A stretch of DNA of 64,000 nucleotides from Verrucomicrobiota bacterium (GCA_023432225.1 JAEYUW010000012.1:1-64000); one strand, 5' to 3'. Counted from the first letter of the stretch, positions 1 through 8,675 are shown. Notes: generated by a model from the letters alone, not told the origin. Numbers and translations are program-made.

Positions 1-296
1 CGACCGTTTCCGTCGTCGACCTCACGGTCAAGACCACCAAGGCGACCTCCTACAAGGAAATCGCCGCCGCGATGAAGAAGGCCTCCGAGACCTACCTCAA
101 GGGCGTGCTCGCCTACACCGAGGACGAAGTCGCCTCCAGCGACTTCATCCACGACAAGCACTCTTCGATCTTCGACGCCGGTTCCGGCATCGAGCTCAAC
201 CCGAAGTTCTTCAAGCTTGTCAGCTGGTATGACAACGAGTGGGGCTATTCCAACCGCGTCGTCGACCTGACGAAGAAGATCGCCGTTCAGCTCTAA
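1..296 (+). CDS. gap: Glyceraldehyde-3-phosphate dehydrogenase, C-terminal part (partial)
   Basis: Glycolytic enzyme that oxidises glyceraldehyde 3-phosphate to 1,3-bisphosphoglycerate with NAD. Only the last 97 codons are present, read from base 3; the 5' end lies outside the window. The end carries the family signature SWYDNEWGYSNRVVDL and, before it, the catalytic-domain stretch FDAGSGIELN. It is followed at 396 by pgk and then tpiA, a classical lower-glycolysis cluster. A long inverted repeat fills the gap to pgk, so co-transcription with pgk is possible but not proven. Confidence 0.95.
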   Translation, partial: TVSVVDLTVKTTKATSYKEIAAAMKKASETYLKGVLAYTEDEVASSDFIHDKHSSIFDAGSGIELNPKFFKLVSWYDNEWGYSNRVVDLTKKIAVQL

Positions 297-311
297 GATT
301 TCAAAAACCGA

Positions 312-375
312 AACCACAGAATACACGGAAAACACAGAATGAGACCCTTCTGTGTATTCTGAGTGTTCTGTGGTT
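312..375. repeat. Long inverted repeat built of CACAGA-type units, pgk leader
   Basis: The left arm holds three spaced copies of CACAGAATA/CACGGAAAA/CACAGAAT and the right arm is their near reverse complement ending TTCTGTGGTT. The arms are about 28 bp around a short spacer. The right arm ends 20 bp before the pgk start codon. A homologous element sits at 53297-53372, 18 bp before uxuA. It could fold into a long hairpin in the pgk leader; function unknown. Confidence 0.8.
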
Positions 376-395
376 TTTCTTTTCCCCCTTTCCTC

Positions 396-1640
396 ATGGC
401 CAAATTCAAATCGATTCGTGATCTGCAACTCGCCGGCAAGCGCGTCCTCATGCGCGTGGACTTCAACGTCCCGCAGGACAAGGCGACCGGCGCCATCACC
501 AACAACGCCCGCATTGTCGCGGCGCTGCCCACGATCAAATACGCCCTCGAGCAGGGCGCCTCGGTCGTGCTCATGTCGCACCTTGGCCGTCCCGATGGCC
601 AGCGCATCGCGAAGTTTTCGCTCAAGCCCGTCGCGGCCGAGTTGGAAAAACTCCTCGGTAAGCCTGTGAAGTTCCTCGACGACTGCGTCGGCGCCACCGT
701 TGAAGCCGCCTGCGCCAAGCTCGCTCCCGGCGAAGTCGTGCTGCTCGAGAACCTCCGCTTCCACATCGAAGAAGAAACGAAGGTGAAGCTCGAGGACGGC
801 TCCAAGAAAGCTGCCGATAAGACCGCCGTCGCCGCGTTCTGCGCCAGCCTCTCCAAGCTCGGCGACGTTTACGTGAACGACGCCTTCGGCACCGCCCACC
901 GCGCGCACAGCTCGATGGTCGGCGTCGCCCTCAAGGAAAAGGCCGCCGGCTTCCTCATGGAAGCCGAGCTCAAGGCCTTCAACAAGGTGCTCGATAATCC
1001 GGACCGCCCGCTGCTCGCCATCCTCGGCGGCGCGAAGATCGCGGACAAGATTCCCCTCATCAACAACCTCCTCGACAAGGCCAACAAGGTCATCATCGGC
1101 GGCGGCATGGCCTACACCTTCCACCAGGTGAACCGCGGCATGAAGATCGGCGCTTCGCTCTTCGATCCCGAGGGCGCGAAGATCGTCGCCGAACTCGAAG
1201 CCAAGGCGAAGGCCAAGGGCGTCGAGCTGATCTTCCCGGTCGACTTCATCTGCGCGGACAAGTTCGCGCCCGACGCGGCCACGCAACCGGCCACGCTCGA
1301 GAGCGGCATTCCTGACGGCTGGATGGGTCTCGATGCCGGCCCGAAGTCGATCGAGCTCTACCGCCAGGCCATCCTCGCCTCCAAGACGATCGTCTGGAAC
1401 GGCCCGGCCGGCGTGTTCGAATTCGACGCCTTTGCCGGCGCGACCAAGGCGATGGCGGCCGACATCATCGAAGCCACCGCCAAGGGCGCGACGACCGTCG
1501 TTGGCGGCGGCGACACCGCCACCGCGGCGAAGAAATTCGGCGCGGCCAAGAAGGTCACGCACTGCTCCACCGGCGGCGGCGCCAGCCTCGAGTTCCTCGA
1601 AGGCAAGGTGCTTCCCGGCGTCGCGTTCCTGGAAAACTGA
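396..1640 (+). CDS. pgk: Phosphoglycerate kinase
   Basis: Transfers phosphate from 1,3-bisphosphoglycerate to ADP. The protein is 414 residues, a normal bacterial length. The N-domain substrate motif RVDFNVP follows the start, ILGGAKIADK lies mid-protein, and the nucleotide-binding GGGDTATAAKKFG is near the C-terminus. The start at 396 (MAKFKSIRDL) is preferred over an in-frame ATG at 363, which would translate the inverted repeat. It lies between gap and tpiA on the same strand. A REPIN occupies most of the pgk-tpiA spacer. Confidence 0.97.
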   Translation: MAKFKSIRDLQLAGKRVLMRVDFNVPQDKATGAITNNARIVAALPTIKYALEQGASVVLMSHLGRPDGQRIAKFSLKPVAAELEKLLGKPVKFLDDCVGATVEAACAKLAPGEVVLLENLRFHIEEETKVKLEDGSKKAADKTAVAAFCASLSKLGDVYVNDAFGTAHRAHSSMVGVALKEKAAGFLMEAELKAFNKVLDNPDRPLLAILGGAKIADKIPLINNLLDKANKVIIGGGMAYTFHQVNRGMKIGASLFDPEGAKIVAELEAKAKAKGVELIFPVDFICADKFAPDAATQPATLESGIPDGWMGLDAGPKSIELYRQAILASKTIVWNGPAGVFEFDAFAGATKAMAADIIEATAKGATTVVGGGDTATAAKKFGAAKKVTHCSTGGGASLEFLEGKVLPGVAFLEN

Positions 1641-1654
1641 TTCGTTTATCCGTT

Positions 1655-1731
1655 GTAGGGCGGGGTCTCCTGACCCCGCCGCTACGAACGTGGTGCCGCT
1701 CACGTGGCGGGGTCGGGAGACCCCGCCCTAC
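1655..1731. repeat. REPIN, GCGGGGTC stem type
   Basis: Two GTAG-headed hairpins face each other in the pgk-tpiA spacer. The stem is GCGGGGTC/GACCCCGC with a TCC-type loop. Left head GTAG is at 1655-1658 and right head CTAC at 1728-1731. The same two arm sequences, with left and right swapped, occur inside tsaD at 12279-12359. Confidence 0.85.
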
Positions 1732-1818
1732 ATTTTCCGATCGCCCGCGCGCGACCGCGCCCGAAATTTCTCCTCGCCCCGCCCGGGCCACTCGGGCCTA
1801 TTTTCTCTTCCGTTTCAC

Positions 1819-2613
1819 ATGTCTACTTCGACCCAGTCCCCGATCCAGATCCGCAGAAAGCTCATCGCCGGCAATTGGAAGATGAACAAGACCGCCGCTG
1901 ACGGCGCCGCGCTCACGAAGGAAATCGTCGAGCAGGTCGGTCGCGAGACCGCGGTCGACATCGTGCTCTGCCCGCCGTTCACCGCGCTCGAAAGCGTGCG
2001 CCATGTCCTCGAAGGTCAGGCCGTGAAACTCGGCGCGCAGAACATGCATGCGGAAAAGAACGGCGCGTTCACCGGCGAGATCTCCGCCGAGATGCTCCGC
2101 GCCCACTACGTCACGCACGTCATTCTTGGTCACTCGGAGCGCCGCCAGTATTTCGGCGAGAACGATGCGCTCGTGAACAAGAAGGTCCTCGCCGCGCTCG
2201 CCAACGAGCTGCGTCCGATCCTCTGCGTCGGCGAAACCCTCGCCGAGCGCGAAGGTGGCAAGACGCTCGAAGTCGTGAAGACGCAGACCGAGGCGGCGCT
2301 CGCCGGCGTGAAGCCCGAGCAGATCACTTCCGTCATCATCGCTTACGAGCCCGTGTGGGCCATCGGCACCGGCAAGGTCGCCACGACCGCGCAGGCGCAG
2401 GAAGTTCACGCGTTCATCCGCGGCCTCCTCACCTCGCTCTACGGCGCGGCGCTCGCGCAGAAGGTTCGCATTCTTTACGGCGGTTCGATGAAGCCCTCCA
2501 ACGCCCCCGAGCTGCTCGCGCAGCCCGATATCGATGGTGGGTTGATCGGCGGCGCCTCGCTCGAAGCGAAATCGTTCCTCGAGCTGGTGAAGGCGGCCAT
2601 GGCGGTCAGCTAA
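1819..2613 (+). CDS. tpiA: Triosephosphate isomerase
   Basis: Interconverts dihydroxyacetone phosphate and glyceraldehyde 3-phosphate. The 264-residue protein shows the catalytic lysine in AGNWKMNK, the catalytic histidine in ILGHSERR, the catalytic glutamate in AYEPVWAIGTG and the phosphate-binding ILYGGSMKP loop. The start at 1819 (MSTSTQSP) is about a dozen residues ahead of the core, normal for the family. It is the third gene of the gap-pgk-tpiA cluster, separated from pgk by a REPIN, which could influence transcript stability or processing. Confidence 0.97.
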   Translation: MSTSTQSPIQIRRKLIAGNWKMNKTAADGAALTKEIVEQVGRETAVDIVLCPPFTALESVRHVLEGQAVKLGAQNMHAEKNGAFTGEISAEMLRAHYVTHVILGHSERRQYFGENDALVNKKVLAALANELRPILCVGETLAEREGGKTLEVVKTQTEAALAGVKPEQITSVIIAYEPVWAIGTGKVATTAQAQEVHAFIRGLLTSLYGAALAQKVRILYGGSMKPSNAPELLAQPDIDGGLIGGASLEAKSFLELVKAAMAVS

Positions 2614-2764
2614 GTTGCGGCCGGTCTTCCTTCGCTTGCGCGCGCGCGGATCGACGCCGTTCTGCGCTCGCGCAATCCGCGAAAGGCCAGGGGCCGCTCG
2701 GTTCCTCCCATCCTGAGGAATTTTCCCCGGATGATATCGCGTTTGCGCGCTTGATCGGTCCGAG

Positions 2765-3787
2765 GTGGACCGCTTCTGTCGCCTCGTGCCTCTCCACGCC
2801 CGTGTGCTCCTGCTGGCTTTTGCCGCGTTGGTAACTTTCGCGCGCGCCGATTACACCTGCGCGCCGTCCGGTTGGGCTCTCTCGGCGGTGTTTCCCGCCG
2901 AGCCCAAGGTGGACGATCAACGGACGCCATCGCCGCAAGGCGATCAACTCGCGGAACGTCGCTACCTCGAAGTGGCCGGCGAGCACCTGATGGTGTTGCG
3001 CGTCACCTATCCGGTCGTGCCGCTGCCGACGGACCGCGAGCAGCTCTACATCTCGACGATCGAGGCGTTCATGAAATCGCGCCGGGGACAGATCAAGCAG
3101 GATGAACCCTGGCTCTTGGGGCAATACGACGGCCAGCGTCTGCTCGTGGCGCAGCCCGCGCAGAAGACCCACCGCGAGACCCGGCTCGTGCTGATCGGCG
3201 CTTCGCTCTACTTCATCAGCGCGGAATGGCCCGGCACCGAGCGGCCGAGCAAGACGGCGGCCGCGTTTCTCGCCAGCATCGACCTCAAACCCGACTTCAC
3301 CAATGCGCGTCTGGTGGAGGAACGTGAGCGCTGGCGGGAGATCAAGCACGGCAATTTCACGCTGCGCTACGACGGCTCGCGCTGGTTTCGCGATCCGCAG
3401 ATCACCGACCCCAACAGTGTGGCGATGCTCCGGGTCGACGAGAGCGCGGAAGCGGAGTTCATTACTTCCTCAGAGCGGCACACCGGCACCATGGAGGAAC
3501 TCGTGATTGGCCGCGCCAAGGAACACGCCGAAAGCGTTGTCGTGAAAAAGCGCGGCAAGAAGCTGCGTGGCAGCTCCAGCGTGGAGGAACTGTATTTCAC
3601 GGCGCGCGTCGATGGCGTCTCCTACGAGAACCACGGCTACTTCTATACCGGAGCGGAAGGGACCGTGCAGCTGCGTGCGTGGGCCGAGCAGAAGAGTTAC
3701 GGAAGCGTTTCCGGTGACATCGATGAATTGCTTAACGGTCTCGTGATCACGCGCGGCGCTCCGGGTGCCTCGGCCGCGGCGAAGTGA
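2765..3787 (+). CDS. Secreted protein of unknown function
   Basis: I do not recognise a family. The 340-residue product begins with a short basic region and a hydrophobic stretch (LLLAFAALVTFARA) that looks like a signal peptide, so the mature protein probably starts near DYTCAPSGW. The rest is soluble, of mixed composition, with no visible metal or nucleotide motif. The body seems to contain two similar segments: a 'FPAEPKVD' region with a following lipocalin-like beta stretch, and a later NFTLRYDGSRWF region. That duplication is only an impression. It follows tpiA by 150 bp, which hold no gene. Confidence 0.6.
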   Translation: MDRFCRLVPLHARVLLLAFAALVTFARADYTCAPSGWALSAVFPAEPKVDDQRTPSPQGDQLAERRYLEVAGEHLMVLRVTYPVVPLPTDREQLYISTIEAFMKSRRGQIKQDEPWLLGQYDGQRLLVAQPAQKTHRETRLVLIGASLYFISAEWPGTERPSKTAAAFLASIDLKPDFTNARLVEERERWREIKHGNFTLRYDGSRWFRDPQITDPNSVAMLRVDESAEAEFITSSERHTGTMEELVIGRAKEHAESVVVKKRGKKLRGSSSVEELYFTARVDGVSYENHGYFYTGAEGTVQLRAWAEQKSYGSVSGDIDELLNGLVITRGAPGASAAAK

Positions 3788-3981
3788 TATAGCCGCGCTT
3801 CGGGCGCCGCTTTGGTCTTCGGCGTGGAGGAGACTGGACCGGGCGAGTCCGCTGGAGGCCGTCGCCATCGCCGTGGCTCTCGAAAAGGCAGGACCGAACC
3901 GGAGATGACAGTTAAGTTGCAGGGCCTCACCTGGTGTGAGGCCTCGGCCGCGAGCGCCCCACATGCGCCGTTTGGCTGCGA

Positions 3982-4006
3982 GGCTCGACGCAAGGTCGAG
4001 CCCTAC
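3982..4006 (-). repeat. Single-arm REP, CTTG loop type
   Basis: On the minus strand it reads GTAG followed by the perfect stem GGCTCGAC/GTCGAGCC around a CTTGC loop. It lies in the spacer between two convergent genes (3788-4033). No second arm is visible. The CTTG loop is shared with copies at 17267, 33534, 46141 and 59090. Confidence 0.7.
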
Positions 4007-4033
4007 AAAGATCCGCTTCCTGAAGTGCAGGCG

Positions 4034-4507
4034 CTACGCCTTGTCGTGCTCGAATTCCGCGAGCAGCGCCGCGACGGGCGCGTGCAGCGGTTCGCCGGCG
4101 AGGTCGTTGGTGAGCTTCAGCACCAGCTGGCGCGTAGCTTCGCCCGGCGGCTCGTCGGCGGCGAGGAGCACGACGTGCAGTGCGAGCTGGCGCGCGCCAG
4201 CGGCGAGATCGGTGCGCCCGCGCAGCTCGTAGAGGAACGCGGCTTCGCGCAACAGCGCGGCGTAAGATTCGCATTTTTCCCGGCCGGCGGCGGACGTCTC
4301 GTTGGCGCGCAGACGATTCACCTGTTCGTCGGCGTCGAGCACGAGAAACTCGGCCGCAGGAATCGGGAAAAGCCGTTCCTGCAGGCTCAGCGCCAGGTGC
4401 AACGCCTCATCCACACCGGCGGGGTTGCGGTCGCGCACCAGTCGCGCCACGAACTGCCGAAGCAGTTCGGTCTGTTGCAGCAGGTAGTCGCGGCGTTGCC
4501 CGGGCAT
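4034..4507 (-). CDS. Conserved-looking alpha-helical protein of unknown function
   Basis: The 157-residue product begins MPGQRRDYLLQQTELLRQFV and is predicted by eye to be almost entirely helical, with regular leucine spacing and TPR-like stretches. No signal peptide or transmembrane segment is visible. I do not recognise the family. Its start lies one base past the ispA stop on the same strand, so the two are very likely co-transcribed and perhaps translationally coupled. Codon use matches its neighbours. Confidence 0.65.
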   Translation of the reverse strand: MPGQRRDYLLQQTELLRQFVARLVRDRNPAGVDEALHLALSLQERLFPIPAAEFLVLDADEQVNRLRANETSAAGREKCESYAALLREAAFLYELRGRTDLAAGARQLALHVVLLAADEPPGEATRQLVLKLTNDLAGEPLHAPVAALLAEFEHDKA

Positions 4508-4508
4508 G

Positions 4509-5390
4509 TTAGCTCTTTCGGTCCGCCATGTAGCGAACGAGCTCCACGAGAAATGAAACGTTGCCAGGCAAACGACCGATCGCCGCGAGCGCGGCCTCGG
4601 TTTGTTCGGTCGCGTGTCGGCGGGCGGCGTCGAGGCCGTGGAGTTTCACGTAAGTCGTCTTGTCGGCCTTCGCGTCCTTGCCGGCAGTCTTGCCGAGCGT
4701 CGCGGTGTCGGCGGTGGCGTCGAGGACGTCGTCGATGATCTGAAACGCCAGGCCGAGGCTGCGGCCCGCATCGCGGAGTGCAGCGAGATCGGATTCGGCC
4801 GCGCCGCCGCACAAGCCGCCGGCCGTGAGCGCGAGGGTGATCATGGCCGCGGTCTTGTTGAGGTGGATAAAATCGAGTTCGGCGGCGGTGGCGTTGGTCT
4901 TCTTCTCGGCGAGCAAATCTTCGATCTGGCCGCCGATCAGTTTCTCAGAACCCGCGGCGTCGGCGAACTCGCGCAGCAATGCAGCGCACAGCGTCGGCGT
5001 GCTGCCGTAGTGGCGAGCCAGCAGCTGGAAGGCGAGGGTGAGGAGCGCGTCGCCGGCGAGGAGTGCGGTGGCTTCGTCGAACTGCTTGTGGGCGGTTGGG
5101 CGTCCGCGGCGCAGGTCGTCGTTGTCCATGCACGGCAGGTCGTCGTGCACGAGCGAGTAGGTGTGGATACACTCGATCGCGACGGCGGCGGGCAAGGCGT
5201 TGTGGCGGCGACCGAAGAGATCGGCGGTGGCGAGCAGCAGGACCGGACGGAGACGCTTGCCGCCGGCTTGCAGGCTGTAGCGCATGGCTTCGTGGAGGCG
5301 CGCCGGTCGCGTGTCGGCGGGCGGGATGAGTTCGGCGATGCCGCGTTCGGTGCGCTCGACGTAGGATTGAAATTGCGCGTAAAAATCCAT
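4509..5390 (-). CDS. ispA: Polyprenyl (farnesyl/geranylgeranyl) diphosphate synthase
   Basis: Builds C15/C20 isoprenoid diphosphates by head-to-tail condensation for quinone and undecaprenyl lipid precursors. The 293-residue protein has both aspartate-rich motifs: DDLPCMDNDD with the following RRGRPT, and QIIDDVLD near residue 215. The GGKRLRP motif near residue 45 binds diphosphate. The start at 5390 (MDFYAQFQSYVE) matches the usual IspA length; the frame stays open upstream. The downstream helical gene starts one base after the stop. IspA is preferred over octaprenyl synthases from the spacing around the first motif, but the exact chain length is an inference. Confidence 0.92.
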   Translation of the reverse strand: MDFYAQFQSYVERTERGIAELIPPADTRPARLHEAMRYSLQAGGKRLRPVLLLATADLFGRRHNALPAAVAIECIHTYSLVHDDLPCMDNDDLRRGRPTAHKQFDEATALLAGDALLTLAFQLLARHYGSTPTLCAALLREFADAAGSEKLIGGQIEDLLAEKKTNATAAELDFIHLNKTAAMITLALTAGGLCGGAAESDLAALRDAGRSLGLAFQIIDDVLDATADTATLGKTAGKDAKADKTTYVKLHGLDAARRHATEQTEAALAAIGRLPGNVSFLVELVRYMADRKS

Positions 5391-5506
5391 GCCGGGCCGC
5401 ACTGTTCGCCGGGTGGCGGAGGTTGGCAAACGGATTGTGGACGCGCCCCGGGCAAGAAAGGCTCGCCACCGTTGGCGGCGGGTCTTTTATCCGGTCGACG
5501 TTCACG

Positions 5507-5773
5507 ATGCCCACCTACGAATACGTCTGCACCAAGTGCGGCCACGAAATGGAAGCCTTTCAGTCGATGAAGGACGAGCCGCTCAAAAAGTGCCCCGCCT
5601 GTAAGAAGGCCGGCCTGAAGCGCAAAGTCGGCGGCGGCGCCGGGCTCATCTTCAAGGGCTCCGGCTTCTACATCACCGACTACAAGAAGAAGTCTGGCGG
5701 CAAAGCCGAGAGCGGCGAAAAATCCTCCTCCAAGTCCGAGTCAAAACCTGCCGCGAAGCCCGCGGCGAACTGA
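5507..5773 (+). CDS. FmdB-family zinc-ribbon protein
   Basis: Small regulatory-type protein, 88 residues. The start MPTYEYVCTKCGHEME is the family hallmark, followed by a second CxxC pair in KKCPACKKAG, together forming a zinc ribbon. A GSGFYITDYK segment follows, then a low-complexity Lys/Ser/Ala tail. The start at 5507 is fixed by the MPTYEY motif. It is divergent from ispA and 9 bp upstream of the membrane-anchored unknown gene. The biochemical role of the family is not established. Confidence 0.85.
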   Translation: MPTYEYVCTKCGHEMEAFQSMKDEPLKKCPACKKAGLKRKVGGGAGLIFKGSGFYITDYKKKSGGKAESGEKSSSKSESKPAAKPAAN

Positions 5774-5782
5774 TCCCTCGCC

Positions 5783-6511
5783 ATGGCCAACAAGAAAATC
5801 GAGAAGGCGCTCTACGGTCCCAGCACACTCGAAGTCGCGCTCGGCGCGGTGCTCGGCCTCCTGCTCGGCGTGGTGGTCGCGGCCGTCTACTTGGTTTTCA
5901 AACCGGTGCAGACGGTCAAAGAGCCACCGAAGGAGATCGTCAAAGGCGTCGTTTATCACTTGCCCGGCAAAATCGACGGCACCAAGGCGCGCGCGTGGCA
6001 GGACAAGGTGGCCACTTTCGTGCAGGGCGGCCAGGTCGTCGCGACCGAAGATGAATTGAATGCGTGGGCCGCCACGCTCTCGGGCGCGGCGAAAGCGGAC
6101 GCGAAGCCGGGCAAGCCGACGGAGAAGCCGAAGACGGAAGAAAAGAAGGGCGACGGTGCCGCGACGGCGAGCGACGGGGATTTTCTCAGTGCCAGCGGAC
6201 TGAATTTCCGCCTCGAGGGCGACAAGCTGCACATTTCCGAGAAGGTCGTGCTGAACTATTACGGCCTGGCCAAGGAGGTGGTGTTCCAAACCAGCGGCTC
6301 GTTCGAGCGTGGCGGTGAGAGTTTTGTTTTCAAACCGGAGTCGGTCTATCTCGGCTCGTGTCCGGTGCACATGCTGCCGGGCGTGAGCGGTGCGCTGACC
6401 AAGGCGCTGACGGCAAAAGCCAAGGTGCCGGACGATTTCCGGGCCGCGTGGGCGAAGATCACCGCGATGGCGGTGGAGGGCGGCCTCGTGAAAGTCACGA
6501 CGCAGCCGTAA
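5783..6511 (+). CDS. Membrane-anchored protein of unknown function
   Basis: Unrecognised, 242 residues. There is one strong hydrophobic segment near residues 17-38 (VALGAVLGLLLGVVVAAVYL) and no cleavage site, so the C-terminal part probably lies in the periplasm. A Lys/Pro/Glu-rich linker near residues 105-125 separates two globular stretches. It starts 9 bp after the FmdB-type gene and ends 9 bp before murJ, so it is very likely part of one operon with murJ. That neighbourhood hints at an envelope role, nothing more. Confidence 0.7.
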   Translation: MANKKIEKALYGPSTLEVALGAVLGLLLGVVVAAVYLVFKPVQTVKEPPKEIVKGVVYHLPGKIDGTKARAWQDKVATFVQGGQVVATEDELNAWAATLSGAAKADAKPGKPTEKPKTEEKKGDGAATASDGDFLSASGLNFRLEGDKLHISEKVVLNYYGLAKEVVFQTSGSFERGGESFVFKPESVYLGSCPVHMLPGVSGALTKALTAKAKVPDDFRAAWAKITAMAVEGGLVKVTTQP

Positions 6512-6520
6512 GCGGCGCCT

Positions 6521-8104
6521 GTGTCGAAGAGCCTCAAGAACATCAGCGTGGTCGCGCTCGCGACCGTGCTGTCGCGCGTGCTCGGCCTCGTGCGCGAGTC
6601 GGCGGCGGCAGCGGTATTCGGCGCGAGCGCGCTGAACTCAGCGTTCACGACGGCGTTCACGCTGCCGAATCTTTTCCGGCGCTTGCTCGGCGAAGGGGCG
6701 TTGACGGCGGCATTCGTGCCGACGCTCACGCGCGAACTGGAGCAAAACGACCGCGCGGGCGCGTTCCGTCTCGTGAGCAAGGTGGCGAGTTGGCTCGCCG
6801 TGGTGACGACGGGCATCGTGCTGCTCGCCATCCTTGTGTTCTGGAATGCGGAGGCGTTTGTGCAACTGGCGCTGCGATGGGGTGTGGATGCGGAGACGGC
6901 GCGGCGTTGGCTGCTCGGCGCGGACCTCGCGATCGTGCTGTTCCCTTACATGGTTTTGGTGTGCCTGGCGGCGGCGTTCAGCGCGGCGTGTCAGGTGATC
7001 GGACGATTCGCGGAGCCGGCGCTCTCTCCCGTGTGGCTGAATGTCGCGATCTTGAGCGCGTTGGGACTTGGCGCGTGGTGGGCGTGGGACGACGCGGCGC
7101 GCATGAACCTGCTCTGCGTCGGTGTGCTCGTTGGCGGTTTCCTGCAAATGGCGGTGCCAGCGGGCGTGCTGTGGGGCGAAGGGTGGCGGCCGGCCTTTGA
7201 CCTGCGGGCGGATGAACGCGTGCGCGAGATCATCCGGCTCATGGGGCCGACGGTGATCGGTTCGGCCATTTATCTGATCAACATCTCGGTGTCGCGCTTC
7301 GTGGGCCTTTCGCTCAACGACGCCGCGGCGACGGTGCTCAATCTGGCGACGCGCCTGATGGAGCTGCCGATCGGCGTGTTCACGATCGCGATCGCGACGG
7401 TGATTTTTCCGCTCATCGCACGCCATGCGGCGAAGGAGGACTGGGCGTCGCTCACGGCGGATTATCACAAGGGCATGCGGCTCGTCCTCGTGATCAACAT
7501 TCCGGCCGCGATCGGTCTCGCGCTGCTCAGTGAGCCGATCATCCGGCTGCTATTCCAACACGGTGCGTTCACCGCGAGTGACACCGCGCTGATGACGCCG
7601 GTGCTCGTGGCGTATGCGATCGGGCTGCCGTTCATCTCGTTCACGAGCCTGTCGCTGCGGGCGTTCTACGCGTTGCGCGACACCGCGACGCCGGTGCGCG
7701 CGGCGGCGCTGAGTTTCGTCGTGAACATCGGGTTGAGCGTGCTGTTGATGCAGTGGCTGTCGACCGTCGGCCTGGCGTTGGCCAGCACGGTGGCGGTGGT
7801 GGCGCAGGCGGCGTTCCTGCAATCGCGGTTGGTGCGCAAGCTGGATGGATTCACGGCGCTGACGCTGGTGCCGAGTCTCGGCAAGATCGCGATCGGAGCC
7901 GTGATCATGGCGGGTGTCGTTTGGCTGGGTGCGCGCGGCGTGACGATGCTGGGGTTGCCGATCAAGGCGGCGGATTTGCTCGTGGTGCTGGCGGTGATTC
8001 CGCTCGGCGCGGCGGTCTACGGCGTGGCGCTGTGGCTGCTGCGCATCGAAGGGCGCGAGGATTTGGAGCAGGTGCTGGCGAAGGTTCGGGCGAAGTTTTC
8101 CTGA
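6521..8104 (+). CDS. murJ: Lipid II flippase MurJ
   Basis: Integral membrane protein of the MOP exporter superfamily that flips lipid II across the inner membrane for peptidoglycan synthesis. At 527 residues it has the usual length and about 14 hydrophobic segments. The N-terminal NISVVALATVLSRVLGLVRE and the GASALNSAFTTAFTLPNLFRR segment with its following LLGEGALTAAFVP are family hallmarks. Translation appears to start at a GTG (6521). It follows the membrane-anchored gene by 9 bp. Confidence 0.95.
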   Translation: MSKSLKNISVVALATVLSRVLGLVRESAAAAVFGASALNSAFTTAFTLPNLFRRLLGEGALTAAFVPTLTRELEQNDRAGAFRLVSKVASWLAVVTTGIVLLAILVFWNAEAFVQLALRWGVDAETARRWLLGADLAIVLFPYMVLVCLAAAFSAACQVIGRFAEPALSPVWLNVAILSALGLGAWWAWDDAARMNLLCVGVLVGGFLQMAVPAGVLWGEGWRPAFDLRADERVREIIRLMGPTVIGSAIYLINISVSRFVGLSLNDAAATVLNLATRLMELPIGVFTIAIATVIFPLIARHAAKEDWASLTADYHKGMRLVLVINIPAAIGLALLSEPIIRLLFQHGAFTASDTALMTPVLVAYAIGLPFISFTSLSLRAFYALRDTATPVRAAALSFVVNIGLSVLLMQWLSTVGLALASTVAVVAQAAFLQSRLVRKLDGFTALTLVPSLGKIAIGAVIMAGVVWLGARGVTMLGLPIKAADLLVVLAVIPLGAAVYGVALWLLRIEGREDLEQVLAKVRAKFS

Positions 8105-8149
8105 GAGATGCCGTTTGCGCGCGCGGTGCGTGCGGCTAGCGTTTCGTCC

Positions 8150-8431
8150 ATGAGCACCTCCGCGCCCGTCCGCCACAACGAAGCCGAGCAACGTTACGAG
8201 ATCGCCATCGACGGACACGTCGCGGTGGCCGATTACCAGTTCGAAGGCGACAAGCAGGTGTTCACGCACACGTTCGTGCCGCCGGAGTTTCGTGGCCGCG
8301 GTTACGCCGAGGCGTTGGTGCGCACGGCGCTGAACGACGCCAAGGCGGCGGGCCGCAAGGTCGTGCCGGCGTGCTCCTACGTCGCGGTGTTCATCGAGCG
8401 GAACAAGGAGTTTGCCTCGCTGCTGGAGTGA
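8150..8431 (+). CDS. Small GNAT-fold acetyltransferase (YjdJ/NATD1-like)
   Basis: A 93-residue single-domain protein. It carries the acetyl-CoA loop PEFRGRGYAEALV, flanked by FTHTFVP and the closing CSYVAVFIERN stretch, the pattern of the short YjdJ/NATD1 type of GNAT proteins. The start at 8150 (MSTSAPVRHNEAEQRYE) was chosen over an in-frame ATG at 8108, because members of this group begin just before the NEAEQRYEI-type strand. The substrate is unknown. It follows murJ by 45 bp on the same strand. Confidence 0.82.
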   Translation: MSTSAPVRHNEAEQRYEIAIDGHVAVADYQFEGDKQVFTHTFVPPEFRGRGYAEALVRTALNDAKAAGRKVVPACSYVAVFIERNKEFASLLE

Positions 8432-8478
8432 GTGGCAGAGCGAGTGCAGCGCGTGCCGCGTGGTGGCGCGATCTTTTG

Positions 8479-8555
8479 ACCACGGATTGCACGGATGTCA
8501 CGGATCACGCTTCGATGCCGGGGCCTTAATCCGTGTTATCCGTGCAATCCGTGGT
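8479..8555. repeat. Long inverted repeat built of CACGGAT units
   Basis: The left arm holds three CACGGAT units at about 9-10 bp spacing. The right arm is the reverse complement (ATCCGTG units) ending CCGTGGT. The spacer is about 28 bp. It lies in the 244-bp gap between the GNAT gene and rpmB, which are convergent. It has the same architecture as the CACAGA repeats at 312 and 53297 with a different unit sequence. Confidence 0.8.
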
Positions 8556-8615
8556 TAACCAAAAACCGTCGTTCGCGGCGCCCGTCTCAATCGCCGGACG
8601 GACTCCAGTCCACGA

Positions 8616-8646
8616 AAACAAAAACCCGCAGCTTGCGGCTGCGGGT
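8616..8646 (-). terminator. Rho-independent terminator of rpmB
   Basis: Reading the minus strand 30 bp after the rpmB stop: an 8-9 bp perfect stem CCCGCAGC/GCTGCGGG around a 5-nt loop, followed by TTTTTGTTTT. This is a textbook intrinsic terminator. Confidence 0.85.
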
Positions 8647-8675
8647 CGGAAACAGGAATGGGAACCGGATCGGCT

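Noticed and set aside
3923..3942. Hairpin GGCCTCAC/GTGAGGCC as a terminator
   Set aside because: Good stem but no T run on either strand; no GTAG head, so not a REP either.
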